This document shows positions 34,918 through 44,018 of a stretch of DNA of 64,000 bases, piece after piece (the stretch's first letter is position 1; each line of letters opens with the position of its first letter). Below the pieces are notes generated by a model, which saw only the letters and a list, made by a program, of their open reading frames with translations, was not told the origin of the DNA and searched no databases. Position numbers and translations under genes: made by a program. Source of the stretch: Massilia sp. H6 (GTDB lineage: Bacteria; Pseudomonadota; Gammaproteobacteria; Burkholderiales; Burkholderiaceae_D); contig NZ_CP103371.1 of NCBI RefSeq assembly GCF_024802625.1, positions 1,798,001-1,862,000 of the forward strand, written 5' to 3'.

Positions 34918-35673
34918 TTATTTCAAGGAAGCGAGTCGGTCGCGCGCTGTCTTGGCCGCGCTCGAGTCCGGGTGCTTCGACACCAGCTGCTGCAGCGTTC
35001 GCTTGGCGTTCTTGCTGTCCTTGAGCAGGGCATAGCTGCTGGCGATGTTGAGCATCGCATCCGGCACCTTGCTGCTGCTGGCGTAGGTGGTCGTGAGGAC
35101 TTCCTGGGCGGCGATCGCTTTCTTGTAGTCACCCAGCGCATACCACGCATTGCCGAGCCAGTACTGGGCGTTCGATGCATAGGCCGATTCGGGGTAGCGC
35201 CGCACGAAATCCTGCAGTGCGGTAGCGGCGCCCTTGTAGTCGCCCGACTGGAATTGGGCAGTGGCGCTCTCGTAGGCGGTTTTTTCCGAGGGCAGCACCT
35301 CGGCGGCCTGGCCGTCGATGGTTTCCTGTTGCGGCTCGATCTTCCTGATGCGCGCGTCGAGGTCGGCGTACAGCTGCTTCTGGCTGCTCTGGGCCTTGCT
35401 GATCTCATTGGCCAGCACTTCGACCTGGCCGCGCAAGCGCGCAATTTCGCGCATGGTTTGCTCGTGCTGGTTCAGCATGTCGAGCTGGGCTGTCTTGTCC
35501 GACTTGGTATCGATGCGGCTGTTCAGTTCGCGCGCGATCGTATCGACCTTGGTGCGCAGGTCGAGAATGGCCCGCCGCGCTTCCGCGTCATCGAGCAGGC
35601 CGGCGCTGGCCTGCAACGGCATCCAGGCCAGCAAAGCCAGGGCGCCAAGGCGGGATAGGGACAATTTCATCAT
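34918..35673 (-). CDS. cpoB: Tol-Pal system protein CpoB (YbgF)
   Basis: 251 residues. A signal peptide (to about SAG/LLDD) is followed by an N-terminal trimerising coiled coil (about 28-110) and then three TPR-like repeats (about 130-250), including AQFQSGDYKGAATALQDFV and YWLGNAWYALGDYKKAI. CpoB coordinates outer-membrane constriction by Tol-Pal with peptidoglycan synthesis by PBP1b at the septum. It is the last gene of the Tol operon, but a terminator at 35699-35738 separates it from pal. Confidence 0.93.
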   Translation of the reverse strand: MMKLSLSRLGALALLAWMPLQASAGLLDDAEARRAILDLRTKVDTIARELNSRIDTKSDKTAQLDMLNQHEQTMREIARLRGQVEVLANEISKAQSSQKQLYADLDARIRKIEPQQETIDGQAAEVLPSEKTAYESATAQFQSGDYKGAATALQDFVRRYPESAYASNAQYWLGNAWYALGDYKKAIAAQEVLTTTYASSSKVPDAMLNIASSYALLKDSKNAKRTLQQLVSKHPDSSAAKTARDRLASLK

Positions 35674-35698
35674 GGCAGGAATCTTTCCGGTTGCAGAA

Positions 35699-35738
35699 TA
35701 AAAACAGGGCGGATGCAGTCTGCACTGGCATCCGCCCC
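35699..35738 (-). terminator. Terminator or attenuator between pal and cpoB
   Basis: GGGCGGATGC and GCATCCGCCC form a perfect 10-bp stem with an 11-base loop. On the minus strand it is followed by CTGTTTTTATT, so it fits intrinsic termination after pal. Confidence 0.75.
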
Positions 35739-35799
35739 ATTGTCAATCGGCATGGCCTAAGTACTTACCCACTCGGGTACCTGGCGCCGCATTGCGCGA

Positions 35800-36318
35800 T
35801 TACTGATAAACGATATCGGCACGGCGGTTTTCAGCCCATGCCGCTTCGTTGCTGCCAGTGGCTTTCGGCTTTTCTTCGCCCAGCGACACGGCTTCCATCT
35901 GGTTGTCCGACACGCCCAGCGATGCCATCGAACGGCGCACGGCTTCGGCACGCTTCTGGCCCAGGGCCAGGTTGTACTCGGTGCCGCCGCGTTCATCGGT
36001 ATTACCCTGGATCAGCACCTTGCGCGAACCGTTCTTGGTCAGGTAGCTCGAGTGGTTGGCGACGACCTGCTTGCCGTCTTCGCGCACGACGAAGCTGTCG
36101 TAGTCGAAGTAGACGCTGCGGTTAGCCAGCACGCCGCGTGGATCGTTCAGCGGATCGACACTGCCGGTTTCCACCGGACGAACGTCGCGCGGATCAGCCG
36201 CCTGTGCGACCGGGGTCGGGCTCCTCTCGACCACCGGGGTTTCGGCCAGTTTTGGCGACGAGCAAGCGGTCAGCAGGGCGGCCGAAGCGATAAGGGCTAC
36301 TTTCTGAAAGTGGCGCAT
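35800..36318 (-). CDS. pal: Peptidoglycan-associated lipoprotein Pal
   Basis: 172 residues. The lipobox LLTAC gives an acylated C19 after cleavage. The OmpA-like peptidoglycan-binding domain occupies about 60-170, with VLIQGNTDERGGTEYNLALG and QKRAEAVRRSMASLG, which bind diaminopimelate. It anchors the outer membrane to the wall and is the end point of Tol energy transfer. It lies 35 bp after tolB in the operon. Confidence 0.96.
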   Translation of the reverse strand: MRHFQKVALIASAALLTACSSPKLAETPVVERSPTPVAQAADPRDVRPVETGSVDPLNDPRGVLANRSVYFDYDSFVVREDGKQVVANHSSYLTKNGSRKVLIQGNTDERGGTEYNLALGQKRAEAVRRSMASLGVSDNQMEAVSLGEEKPKATGSNEAAWAENRRADIVYQ

Positions 36319-36353
36319 GGTTTTTCTCCTTGTCTAATAAAAAGTGAACTTCT

Positions 36354-37616
36354 TTACTGCATGAAAGGACCCCAGCTGGGCTCCCGGATGTTTCCCGCTT
36401 TTGTGGTCAGGCGCTGCTTTACCCGTCCATCCACCGACACCACGGCGAGCGCAACGCGGCCACCGGCCTTGGTTGCATACATGATGTACTTGCCGTTCGG
36501 CGAAAAACTCGGTTCGGTGGCCCCATCGGCCAGGCGCAGCTCCTGGCCACTGGCCAGGTCCATCGCATAAAGAGAGAAACTGCCGCCGCGCTGGGAAATC
36601 CATGCGAGGGTCTTGCCGTCCGAAGACACGCGCGGGCTGATGTTGTAGTTACCGTTGAACGTGACGCGGGTGGCATTGCCGCCCGCAACGCTCATCTTGT
36701 AGATTTGCGGACCGCCGCTGCGGTCGCTGGTGAAGTAAATGGTCTGGCCGTCGGCCGAAAATTGCGGCTCGGTGTCGATCGCCGCGTTGTTGGTCAGGCG
36801 GCGATGGCCGGTGCCGTCCGAACGTACGGTATAGACTTCGGTATTGCCATCTTTCGACAGGGCCACGGCCAGCGTATTGCCATCCGGTGCCCAGCTCGGT
36901 GCCGAGTTGTTGCCCTTGAGGTTGGAAATCACGTTGCGGCGGCCGGTCATCAGGTCTTGCAGGTACACCACGGGCTTGCGGTCTTCCATCGAGACATACG
37001 CGACCTTGCTGCCGTCCGGCGACCAGGCCGGCGAAATGATCGGCTCGCGGCCACGGGTGGCGATAATTTCGTTCTCGCCGTCGGCGTCGGCCACCGCCAG
37101 CGTGTAGTTGCGGCCGGCGCGGTCTTCCTTGACGTAGGCGATGCGGGTCGAAAAGATGCCGCGCGTGCCGGTCAGCTTTTCATAGACATCGTCGGCAATG
37201 CGGTGGGCCTGCAGGCGCGTGTACTTCGGCTGCACTTCGCCCCCTAACTGGGAGAGCTGGGTTCCGCTGACGGTGTCGTGCAGCTTGTAGCGCACGGCAA
37301 GACGGCCATCGGGCTGGCGTGTCACGCTGCCGACTACCAGTGCCTGGACACCGCGTGCCTTGAACGCCGCCAGGTCAATGTTCGCGCCGTCGCTGATGGC
37401 CTGGCCGGCATCGGTGACCTTGAACACGCCACTGCGCTCGAGATCGGCGCGGATGATGGCGGACACCTGTTCTGGAGCCACCGATTCGTCGGCGAAGGCC
37501 GCAACCGCTACGGGAATCTGGTTGCTGCCCACGCCGGCGATTTCAACCTTGAGCTGGGCCTGGGCAGTGCTTGCCAGGAGGGTCGCGCTAAACAGCAGGT
37601 AATGGAGTTTTTTCAT
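36354..37616 (-). CDS. tolB: Tol-Pal periplasmic beta-propeller protein TolB
   Basis: 420 residues. It has a signal peptide (ending STAQA), an N-terminal alpha/beta domain (about 22-165), then a six-bladed propeller (about 190-420) with WD-like SPAWSPDGSKVAYVS, APSWAPDGNTLAV and EPQFSADGQTIYF repeats. TolB binds Pal and is released through TolA. It begins 28 bp after tolA and has the usual family length. Confidence 0.96.
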   Translation of the reverse strand: MKKLHYLLFSATLLASTAQAQLKVEIAGVGSNQIPVAVAAFADESVAPEQVSAIIRADLERSGVFKVTDAGQAISDGANIDLAAFKARGVQALVVGSVTRQPDGRLAVRYKLHDTVSGTQLSQLGGEVQPKYTRLQAHRIADDVYEKLTGTRGIFSTRIAYVKEDRAGRNYTLAVADADGENEIIATRGREPIISPAWSPDGSKVAYVSMEDRKPVVYLQDLMTGRRNVISNLKGNNSAPSWAPDGNTLAVALSKDGNTEVYTVRSDGTGHRRLTNNAAIDTEPQFSADGQTIYFTSDRSGGPQIYKMSVAGGNATRVTFNGNYNISPRVSSDGKTLAWISQRGGSFSLYAMDLASGQELRLADGATEPSFSPNGKYIMYATKAGGRVALAVVSVDGRVKQRLTTKAGNIREPSWGPFMQ

Positions 37617-37644
37617 AGTTGATCGTTTGATTGGACTAACCAGG

Positions 37645-38619
37645 TCAGTCGTAATCCTTCATCGAGAAATTAACGTCGAGTGTGCGTTCCACCGTCCCGT
37701 CCTTTTTGGTCGGGAGAGGAGATGATGCCTTGATGCCATTCTCCACTGCTCTGTCGAACTCAGGCACACCGCTGCTTTTTACCAGCCGCACCGACATGAT
37801 GTCGCCGGTCGGCAGCTGTTCCACCTTGAACACGGCCTTCGGGTTACCCGGCATGGTGGTGCTGCCGGCATACGCGGTCTTGCTCTTGATCTTGGCAGTG
37901 ATGGCGGCCACGTAGCCGGCATCGGCCTTGGGTGCGGTCGACTTGACGGCGCTGCCGCTGCTGCCCATGGCGCCGGCCATGCGTTTGAGGTCGTCGGCGC
38001 GGATCTTGGCGAGGCGCTCTTCGTCGGCCTTGGCCGCCTTGTCCTTGGCGGCCTTTTCGATTGCCAGTTTTTTCTCGGCGGCCTGCTTCTCGCGTTTCTT
38101 CTGGTCGTCGGCTTCTTTCTTGGCCAGTTCTTTTTCCTTGCGCTCGGCCTCGTCTTTTTTCTTCTGCTCGGCCAGTTCCTTGCGCTCGCGTTCGCGCTTT
38201 TCTTCGCGCTGCTCTTCGCGTTTCTTGGCCAGCTCGCGCTCGCGCGCTTCTTCCTTGAGCTGTTTCTCGCGTTGCAGCTTGATGTCCGACGGCGTGGGGG
38301 CGGGGCGCTCGACCGGCGGCGGCTCGGCCACGCGCGGCGGCGGCGGGGCAGGCTCGGGTTCTGGTTCGGGTTCAGGACGAGGCATCGGCTCCGGCGCAGG
38401 CGGGGGCGGCAGCTCGGGCGCAGCGGCGCTCTGGACCGACATGTCCCAGACTTCGGCCTCGACTGCTACCGGCTCGTTGTTCTGCCAGCTGATTCCGAAC
38501 CACAAGAAACCCACCAGCACGGCGTGCACCGCCACCGCCAGCAAGAAAGCGGGCAAGCGGCTCGGCTCTGGCGGCACGCTGTAGGGCGCGCCGTTGGTGG
38601 CAGGACTCATGGCTGGCAT
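37645..38619 (-). CDS. tolA: Tol-Pal energy-transducing protein TolA
   Basis: 324 residues. There is one membrane helix near the N-terminus (about 22-42, FLLAVAVHAVLVGFLWFG), a Pro/Glu-rich stretch (PEPEPEPEPAP), a long charged coiled domain of Lys/Glu/Ala repeats (about 110-205), and a C-terminal TonB-like domain (about 228-324) that contacts TolB and the outer membrane. A second possible start lies three codons later; no clear ribosome site separates them. Confidence 0.93.
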   Translation of the reverse strand: MPAMSPATNGAPYSVPPEPSRLPAFLLAVAVHAVLVGFLWFGISWQNNEPVAVEAEVWDMSVQSAAAPELPPPPAPEPMPRPEPEPEPEPAPPPPRVAEPPPVERPAPTPSDIKLQREKQLKEEARERELAKKREEQREEKRERERKELAEQKKKDEAERKEKELAKKEADDQKKREKQAAEKKLAIEKAAKDKAAKADEERLAKIRADDLKRMAGAMGSSGSAVKSTAPKADAGYVAAITAKIKSKTAYAGSTTMPGNPKAVFKVEQLPTGDIMSVRLVKSSGVPEFDRAVENGIKASSPLPTKKDGTVERTLDVNFSMKDYD

Positions 38620-38650
38620 CGCTGCATGGGAGTGGTCAATCCGGGCATCG

Positions 38651-39082
38651 TCACTTGGTGGCCAATCCCACCCGGTCGATGCCCAACTTCTTGGCTTCGG
38701 AAATCAGCTGGATGACATCGTCGTATTTGCTGTCACGGTCTGCCGCGATCAAGACCGGGTAGTCGGGATTTTCTTCGTGCAGCGCGCGCAGGCGCTCGAG
38801 CAGGGCGGTGCGATCGGCAACGTCGACGGACGCGACCTTCTGCTGGCCGCCGACGCCGATCGACAGCTTGTTCTCGGGCTGGATCGAAATCTGGATATAG
38901 GTGTCCGGCGGCAGCGCCGACCTGGTGGCGCTTGGCAGGTTGACGACGCTCGGCGCCTCATTGGCGGGGACCGCCATGAAGATAATGAGCAGCACCAGCA
39001 TCACGTCGATATAGGGCACGACGTTGATCTCTGACTTGAAGCTGCGTTTGCGCCCGCTGCGCAGGCTGCTGGAAAAGGCCAT
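38651..39082 (-). CDS. tolR: Tol-Pal proton-channel protein TolR
   Basis: 143 residues of the ExbD/TolR family. One membrane helix contains the channel Asp in INVVPYIDVMLVLLIIFM, and the periplasmic domain ends with EAKKLGIDRVGLATK. With TolQ it makes the proton-driven motor. It starts 19 bp after tolQ. Confidence 0.95.
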   Translation of the reverse strand: MAFSSSLRSGRKRSFKSEINVVPYIDVMLVLLIIFMAVPANEAPSVVNLPSATRSALPPDTYIQISIQPENKLSIGVGGQQKVASVDVADRTALLERLRALHEENPDYPVLIAADRDSKYDDVIQLISEAKKLGIDRVGLATK

Positions 39083-39101
39083 TCGATCGTCTCCGCTACG
39101 C

Positions 39102-39785
39102 TCAGCGCGCCTGGCGCTGCAAAATGTTCGAGAATTCTTCGACGAAGCTCTCGAAACGGATTGCCAGGCGGTCGATGTCGTGGGTAAAGCGGTTATAGGC
39201 CACCACTGCGGGGATCGCGGCGAACAGGCCGATCGCGGTGGCGATCAGCGCTTCGGCGATGCCGGGTGCGACGATCGCGAGCGTGGCCTGCTGCACGCTG
39301 GCCAGGCCGCGGAAGGCGTTCATGATGCCCCACACGGTGCCCAGCAGGCCGATGTAGGGCGAGACCGAGCCAACCGATGCCAGGAAATTCAGGTGAATAT
39401 CGAGGGCGTCGAGCTCGCGCTGGAAGGCCGCGCGCATGGCGCGGCGGGCGCCGTCGAGCGCCGGGCCCATGTCGGCGGCGTCGCGCGCGGCCTGCTTGCC
39501 CTTGATGAATTCGCCCATGCCGGCCTCGAAGATGCGGGCCAGCGGGCCGCTCTGGTCGCGCTGGCTGCTGGCGCTCTGGTGCAGGGTGTTGAGGTTGCCG
39601 CCGGCCCAGAAGCTGCGCTCGAACTGTTCGGTCTGGTTTCGTGCCGCTTTCAAGGCAAAGACCTTGCGGAAAATGTAAGTCCAGCTCACGACAGACAGGA
39701 TCAACAGCAGGGCCATGATCAGCTGCACCAGGATATGGGCATTGCTGATCAGGTAAATAAACGACAGGTCTTGGGTTGCGGTCAT
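39102..39785 (-). CDS. tolQ: Tol-Pal proton-channel protein TolQ
   Basis: 227 residues of the MotA/TolQ/ExbB family with three membrane helices. The conserved pore segment GLLGTVWGIMNAFRGLA and the second AIGLFAAIPAVVAYN are intact. It assembles as a pentamer around a TolR dimer. It begins 21 bp after ybgC. Confidence 0.95.
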   Translation of the reverse strand: MTATQDLSFIYLISNAHILVQLIMALLLILSVVSWTYIFRKVFALKAARNQTEQFERSFWAGGNLNTLHQSASSQRDQSGPLARIFEAGMGEFIKGKQAARDAADMGPALDGARRAMRAAFQRELDALDIHLNFLASVGSVSPYIGLLGTVWGIMNAFRGLASVQQATLAIVAPGIAEALIATAIGLFAAIPAVVAYNRFTHDIDRLAIRFESFVEEFSNILQRQAR

Positions 39786-39806
39786 CGGGTCTGTTCGGTT
39801 GTCGGG

Positions 39807-40250
39807 TTATTCAGTCGGTTGCAGCGTCATTGCATGATGCGCGCGCATTTTATCAGCGGCGCCGGCAGGAACCGGCCGCGGGCGCATCGTGGCGATATCG
39901 ACGCAGCCAACCTTGACCGTGGCGCTGGTCAGGAGCAGCTCGCCTTTCCAGGCTTGCTGGGCGAATTCGATCGAGGCGCGCCCGAACTTTTCGACCGTGG
40001 TGCGGATCGTCAGCACGTCGTCAAGGCGGGCAGGTGCGTGGTAATCCAGGCTGGCGCGCTTGACGACAAAGCCGCTGCCGCCGGTGTCGAGCAGATCCTG
40101 CTGGCCCACCCCGGCCGCGCGCAGCCACTCGGTGCGGGCACGTTCGAAGAATTTCAGGTAATTCGCGTAAAACACGATGCCACCGGCGTCGGTGTCTTCG
40201 TAATAGACCCTGACTGTCCAGTCAAAAGCTGAAGGCATGTCTGCTGCCAT
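39807..40250 (-). CDS. ybgC: Acyl-CoA thioesterase YbgC (hot-dog fold)
   Basis: 147 residues. The motif YYEDTDAGGIVFYANYLKFF carries the catalytic Asp of 4-hydroxybenzoyl-CoA thioesterase-type enzymes. YbgC is the usual first gene of tol operons; it hydrolyses short-chain or acyl-carrier thioesters and is tied to phospholipid metabolism. The first ATG is used; a Met five codons later is also possible. The promoter of the whole operon should lie between 40251 and 40481. Confidence 0.93.
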   Translation of the reverse strand: MAADMPSAFDWTVRVYYEDTDAGGIVFYANYLKFFERARTEWLRAAGVGQQDLLDTGGSGFVVKRASLDYHAPARLDDVLTIRTTVEKFGRASIEFAQQAWKGELLLTSATVKVGCVDIATMRPRPVPAGAADKMRAHHAMTLQPTE

Positions 40251-40481
40251 TTAAGTGTAAATAAGAAACATTTTACGCGATTTCTGCTTTCCTTATGTAC
40301 GCGAAAGAACATATGGCTCCGAAAGCTTGCCAGCAAAGCTGCCAGCTGGCGGCGGTAGTAGACGTGAAACAGTGTCGAAACGCCAATGACTGTAACACTT
40401 TCTCACAATTGCCGAGCGCGCGTTACCGGCGTAGCGGTTCAGCAACGCCGGGATGGCCGTGAGCGGTTGCAGCGTAAAAAT

Positions 40482-41228
40482 TTATGAGCGCTTGATGGTG
40501 AACGGAGAAAATCCCTGGCAGGTTGGCATCAGTTCGATGTGATTGACATTCACGTGCGGCGGCAGCGTTGCAATCCAGTAGGCGGTATTGGCAATATCCT
40601 CGGCGCTCAGTGGTGTGGTGCCTTCGTATACCTTGGCCGCGGCCGCATCGTCGCCCTTGAAGCGCACGTTCGAAAATTCGGTGCCCCCGCACAGGCCCGG
40701 CGCCAGGTTGGTGGCGCGTACGCCGGTGCCGACCAGGTCGGCGCGCAGATTCAGGGTGAATTGTTCGACGAAGGCCTTGGTTGCACCGTAGACGTTTCCG
40801 CCGGGGTAGGGGTAGCGGCCCGCAACCGAGCCCAGGTTGATGACCAGGCCGCTGCCGCGCGCCACCATCGCGGGCAGCACGGCGCGCGTCATGCTGACCA
40901 GGCCCTGGCAGTTGGTGGCAATCATGGTGTCCCAATCGTCCAGCGGCACCTCGTGGGCGGGCAGGGTATTGAGCGCCAGTCCTGCATTGTTGATGAGCAC
41001 GTCGATGTCGCGCCAGTGCGCGGGCAGGGCGGCCATGGCCGCATCGATCGACGCGCGGCTGGTCACGTCCAGCGTGAGCGGCAAGGCGGCCTCGCCCAGT
41101 TCGCTGGCGAGGCGGGCGATGCGGTCTTCGCGCCGCGCCGCGAGGATGACGCGGTGGCCATTGCCGGCGAAGGTGCGCGCTATCGCGGCGCCGAAGCCGG
41201 CCGAGGCGCCGGTGATGAAGACGATCAT
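40482..41228 (-). CDS. NADP-dependent short-chain dehydrogenase (YdfG-like)
   Basis: 248 residues, the length of E. coli YdfG. It has N-terminal cofactor motif TGASAGFG, NNAG, catalytic Ser in the NLGSVAG segment, and YGATK as the YxxxK pair. The C-terminal NVNHIELMPTCQ segment is usual in YdfG. YdfG reduces malonic semialdehyde and oxidises L-serine and related 3-hydroxy acids. The ATG at 41228 with upstream AGGA is chosen because the Rossmann strand begins immediately (MIVFITG); a longer start would add an unrelated leader. It is divergent from glyA. Confidence 0.88.
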   Translation of the reverse strand: MIVFITGASAGFGAAIARTFAGNGHRVILAARREDRIARLASELGEAALPLTLDVTSRASIDAAMAALPAHWRDIDVLINNAGLALNTLPAHEVPLDDWDTMIATNCQGLVSMTRAVLPAMVARGSGLVINLGSVAGRYPYPGGNVYGATKAFVEQFTLNLRADLVGTGVRATNLAPGLCGGTEFSNVRFKGDDAAAAKVYEGTTPLSAEDIANTAYWIATLPPHVNVNHIELMPTCQGFSPFTIKRS

Positions 41229-41328
41229 GGTCAGTCCTGTGGGCAGGTGGGGAGGAACTGAAAATTGTAGCCGAAACGGCCACAAGGCAGCAGACCTGCT
41301 CCCACTTGCAGTGGAGACAGCGGTTTCC

Positions 41329-41358
41329 TTGCCCTAAGGGGCTCGGATCACATACAAT
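41329..41358 (+). promoter_or_regulatory. Predicted sigma70 promoter of glyA
   Basis: TTGCCC (41329-41334) and TACAAT (41353-41358) with an 18-base spacer. It is placed so that the transcript begins just before the ZTP aptamer. Confidence 0.5.
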
Positions 41359-41371
41359 CTGAAGTCATTTA

Positions 41372-41477
41372 CGTCTCACGTAACTGGCGAAACACCGTGC
41401 ATGAAGCTTCGTGCCCTGCGCGGCAAAGGTGGGGTCCCACCGGGGAACGTGAGATCTCATCGCCGTTCGCCTGGGCA
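41372..41477 (+). promoter_or_regulatory. ZTP (pfl motif) riboswitch controlling glyA
   Basis: The P1 stem is TCTCACGT (41374-41381) with ACGTGAGA (41447-41454). The conserved ACTGGCG follows the first P1 arm. A hairpin GGTGGGGTCCCACC (41428-41441) leads into CCGGGGA, and the 3' domain contains CGCC...GCCTGGGCA. This matches the ZTP/ZMP aptamer, which turns on one-carbon and purine genes when 10-formyl-tetrahydrofolate is scarce. A GGGCGGC/GCCTGCCC hairpin further downstream may be the expression platform. Confidence 0.88.
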
Positions 41478-41595
41478 GCCATCAACTGGAGCGCGTCGTG
41501 TCACGTGTTGCCGGGCGGCTGCCTTGCGCCTGCCCGTCCGCACCCGAACGCCGGACCGGCCCGTTGCCTGGTATTTCTCTCGATTGGAGTTTTAC

Positions 41596-42843
41596 ATGTT
41601 TGCAAAAGATCACACGCTGGCTAACGTCGACCCGGATTTGTGGGATGCCATCCAGAAGGAAAACCAGCGCCAGCAAGACCACATCGAACTGATCGCGTCC
41701 GAGAACTACACCTCGCCGGCGGTCATGCAAGCGCAGGGTTCGCAGCTGACCAACAAGTATGCCGAAGGCTACCCGGGCAAGCGCTACTATGGCGGCTGTG
41801 AATTCGTCGACGTTGCCGAGCAGCTGGCGATCGACCGCCTGAAGCAGTTGTTTGGCGCGGAAGCGGCCAACGTGCAGCCGAACTCCGGCTCGCAGGCCAA
41901 CCAGGGCGTGTTCTTCGCCATGCTCAAGCCAGGCGACACCATCATGGGCATGTCGCTGGCCGAGGGCGGCCACCTGACCCATGGCATGGCGCTGAACATG
42001 TCGGGCAAGTGGTTCAATGTCGTCTCCTACGGCCTCACGCCCGAAGAAGACATCGACTACGAGGCGATGGAAGCGCTGGCGCGCGAGCACAAGCCGAAGA
42101 TGATCATCGCGGGCGCCTCCGCGTTCGCCCTGAAAATCGACTTCGAGCGCTTCGCACGCATCGCCAAGGAAGTCGGCGCCTATTTCATGGTCGACATGGC
42201 CCACTACGCCGGCCTGATCGCCGCCGGCGAATATCCGAACCCGGTGCCGCATGCCGATTTCGTGACGTCGACCACGCACAAGTCGCTGCGCGGTCCGCGC
42301 GGCGGCATCATCCTGATGAAGGCCGAGTTCGAGAAGCAGATCAATTCGGCGATCTTCCCTGGCATCCAGGGCGGTCCGCTGATGCACGTCATTGCCGGCA
42401 AGGCCGTGGCCTTCAAAGAGGCCCTCATGCCGGAATTCAAGACCTACCAGCAGCAGGTGGTCAAGAATGCCAAGGCGCTTGCCGATACCTTGACCGCGCG
42501 CGGGCTGCGCATTGTTTCGGGCCGCACCGAGTCGCACGTAATGCTGGTCGACCTGCGCTCGAAAGGCCTGACCGGCAAGGAAGCCGAAGCCATCCTCGGA
42601 CAGGCGCACATGACCTGCAACAAGAATGGCATCCCGAACGACCCGCAGAAGCCCTTCGTCACCTCGGGCATCCGCCTCGGCAGCCCGGCCTTTACCACCC
42701 GCGGCTTCAAGGAAGACGATGCCGTCAAGGTGGGCCACCTGATCGCCGATGTGCTGGATAACCCGCACGACGCCGCGACCATCGAGCGTGTCAAGGCAGA
42801 AGTCAAGCAGCTGACCGACAAGTACCCGGTCTACGCCAAGTAA
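41596..42843 (+). CDS. glyA: Serine hydroxymethyltransferase
   Basis: 415 residues, normal for Gly[10 protein letters not shown] near the N-terminus, [11 protein letters not shown], and the PLP lysine in [14 protein letters not shown] are visible. It converts serine and tetrahydrofolate to glycine and 5,10-methylene-THF. The start at 41596 has a TGGAG ribosome site. The open frame continues upstream, but it runs through the ZTP aptamer, so longer starts are rejected. The riboswitch ties expression to folate one-carbon status. Confidence 0.97.
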   Translation: MFAKDHTLANVDPDLWDAIQKENQRQQDHIELIASENYTSPAVMQAQGSQLTNKYAEGYPGKRYYGGCEFVDVAEQLAIDRLKQLFGAEAANVQPNSGSQANQGVFFAMLKPGDTIMGMSLAEGGHLTHGMALNMSGKWFNVVSYGLTPEEDIDYEAMEALAREHKPKMIIAGASAFALKIDFERFARIAKEVGAYFMVDMAHYAGLIAAGEYPNPVPHADFVTSTTHKSLRGPRGGIILMKAEFEKQINSAIFPGIQGGPLMHVIAGKAVAFKEALMPEFKTYQQQVVKNAKALADTLTARGLRIVSGRTESHVMLVDLRSKGLTGKEAEAILGQAHMTCNKNGIPNDPQKPFVTSGIRLGSPAFTTRGFKEDDAVKVGHLIADVLDNPHDAATIERVKAEVKQLTDKYPVYAK

Positions 42844-42850
42844 GCAACCC

Positions 42851-42883
42851 GGGGCCGCACGCGCCTGTGGCAAGCGCGGCCCC
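42851..42883 (+). terminator. Hairpin after glyA
   Basis: GGGGCCG and CGGCCCC form a stem followed by CTTTG. It may partly terminate glyA before nrdR; the T run is weak. Confidence 0.35.
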
Positions 42884-42904
42884 CTTTGAAGAACCCCCGG
42901 CGCC

Positions 42905-43363
42905 ATGAAATGTCCGTTCTGCCAGCACGAAGATACCCAGGTCCTGGACACGCGCGTGTCCGAGGAAGGGGACGCCATTCGCCGGCGCCGGCGCTGCGGG
43001 AAATGCGACAAGCGCTTCACCACCTACGAGCGCATCGAATTGTCGATGCCGATCATCGTCAAGAAGAACGGCAGCCGTACCGAGTTCGCTTCGAACAAGC
43101 TGCGCGGCAGCCTGATGCTGGCGCTGCGCAAGCGGCCCGTGGCCGCCGAAGCGATCGATACCGCGGTCTCCACCATTGAAGAAAAGCTGCTGACCAGTGG
43201 CCGGCGCGAAGTCGACACCGGCTACGTCGGCGAGCTGGTAATGCAAGAGCTCAAGCGGCTCGACAAGATCGCCTATATCCGCTTCGCCTCGGTCTACAAG
43301 AACTTTGAAGACCTGGCCGAATTCCAGGAAGCGCTGGCCGAAGTCGGCCATCCGCGCAAGTAA
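42905..43363 (+). CDS. nrdR: Transcriptional repressor NrdR
   Basis: 152 residues. The zinc ribbon has C3, C6, C31 and C34 ([10 protein letters not shown]...[10 protein letters not shown]), followed by an ATP-cone domain (about 46-136). NrdR represses ribonucleotide reductase genes according to ATP/dATP. The glyA-nrdR order is common in beta- and gammaproteobacteria. No nrd genes or NrdR boxes were seen here. Confidence 0.96.
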   Translation: MKCPFCQHEDTQVLDTRVSEEGDAIRRRRRCGKCDKRFTTYERIELSMPIIVKKNGSRTEFASNKLRGSLMLALRKRPVAAEAIDTAVSTIEEKLLTSGRREVDTGYVGELVMQELKRLDKIAYIRFASVYKNFEDLAEFQEALAEVGHPRK

Positions 43364-43493
43364 GTCTCCCGGGCGTCAAGCACGCCGCTCATCGGTTCCC
43401 CAGTTACGATTGTGCCAGCTCACGGCTGGCAGATGCTCGCCTGATAAGGTCGCAGCTCGCAGATGTTTTCGATGCTGACCAGGGGAGGCAACC

Positions 43494-44018
43494 GTGCAGG
43501 CGCAGAGACAAACCCGCGGGTTCACGCTGGTCGAAGTGCTGGTAGCGCTGTTCGTGCTCGCGGTTGGCATCGCCGGCGCCGGCGCCACCCAGCTCACCGC
43601 GCAGCGCTTGCGCCAGCACGCGGCCCTGAGCTCGGAGGCCGCGCAGCTGGCCGCCTCGCTGGCGGCGCGCATGCGCGCCAATGCCACCATCGCCGGCTTG
43701 CCCGACGCCGTCAATCCCTATCTGGGCTTTCGCTACGATGCCGCCGACGGTGCGCCCAGTACGTCACTGCCGTGCTTTGGCAGCAGTAGCTGCACCCCTG
43801 CGCAACTGGCCGCATTCGACCTGCTTGAGCTACGCCGGGCGCTGCACGCGCAGTTTCCTGGCGGGCGCATCACGGTGTGCCGCGACGGCGCGCCCTGGGA
43901 CAGTGCCGCCAGCCGCTTTCGCTGGAGCTGCGACAACGATGCCGGCGCGCTGCCGGTCGTCAAGCTGGGCTGGCACGGAACCTTGGGCGCCCCGGGCTAT
44001 GTAACGGTGCTGCGATGA
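43494..44018 (+). CDS. pilV: Type IV pilus minor pilin (PilV-like)
   Basis: 174 residues from a GTG start with a GGGGAGG ribosome site. The type III prepilin signal is QTRGFTLVEVLVALFVLAVG: cleavage after Gly, methylated Phe and Glu at +5. The C-terminal part has paired Cys typical of PilV/MshO minor pilins. It is the first of five minor-pilin genes joined by ATGA overlaps or short gaps. It should be processed by PilD (not in the window) and prime type IV pili. Confidence 0.85.
   Translation: MQAQRQTRGFTLVEVLVALFVLAVGIAGAGATQLTAQRLRQHAALSSEAAQLAASLAARMRANATIAGLPDAVNPYLGFRYDAADGAPSTSLPCFGSSSCTPAQLAAFDLLELRRALHAQFPGGRITVCRDGAPWDSAASRFRWSCDNDAGALPVVKLGWHGTLGAPGYVTVLR

Noticed and set aside
41372-41477. 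Glycine riboswitch before glyA
   Set aside because: The tandem glycine aptamer signatures are absent, and the ACTGGCG/CCGGGGA/GCCTGGGC set fits the ZTP class.
41401-41595. N-terminally extended glyA reading frame
   Set aside because: It runs through the ZTP aptamer and lacks homologous sequence; the start at 41596 matches GlyA length and has a ribosome site.
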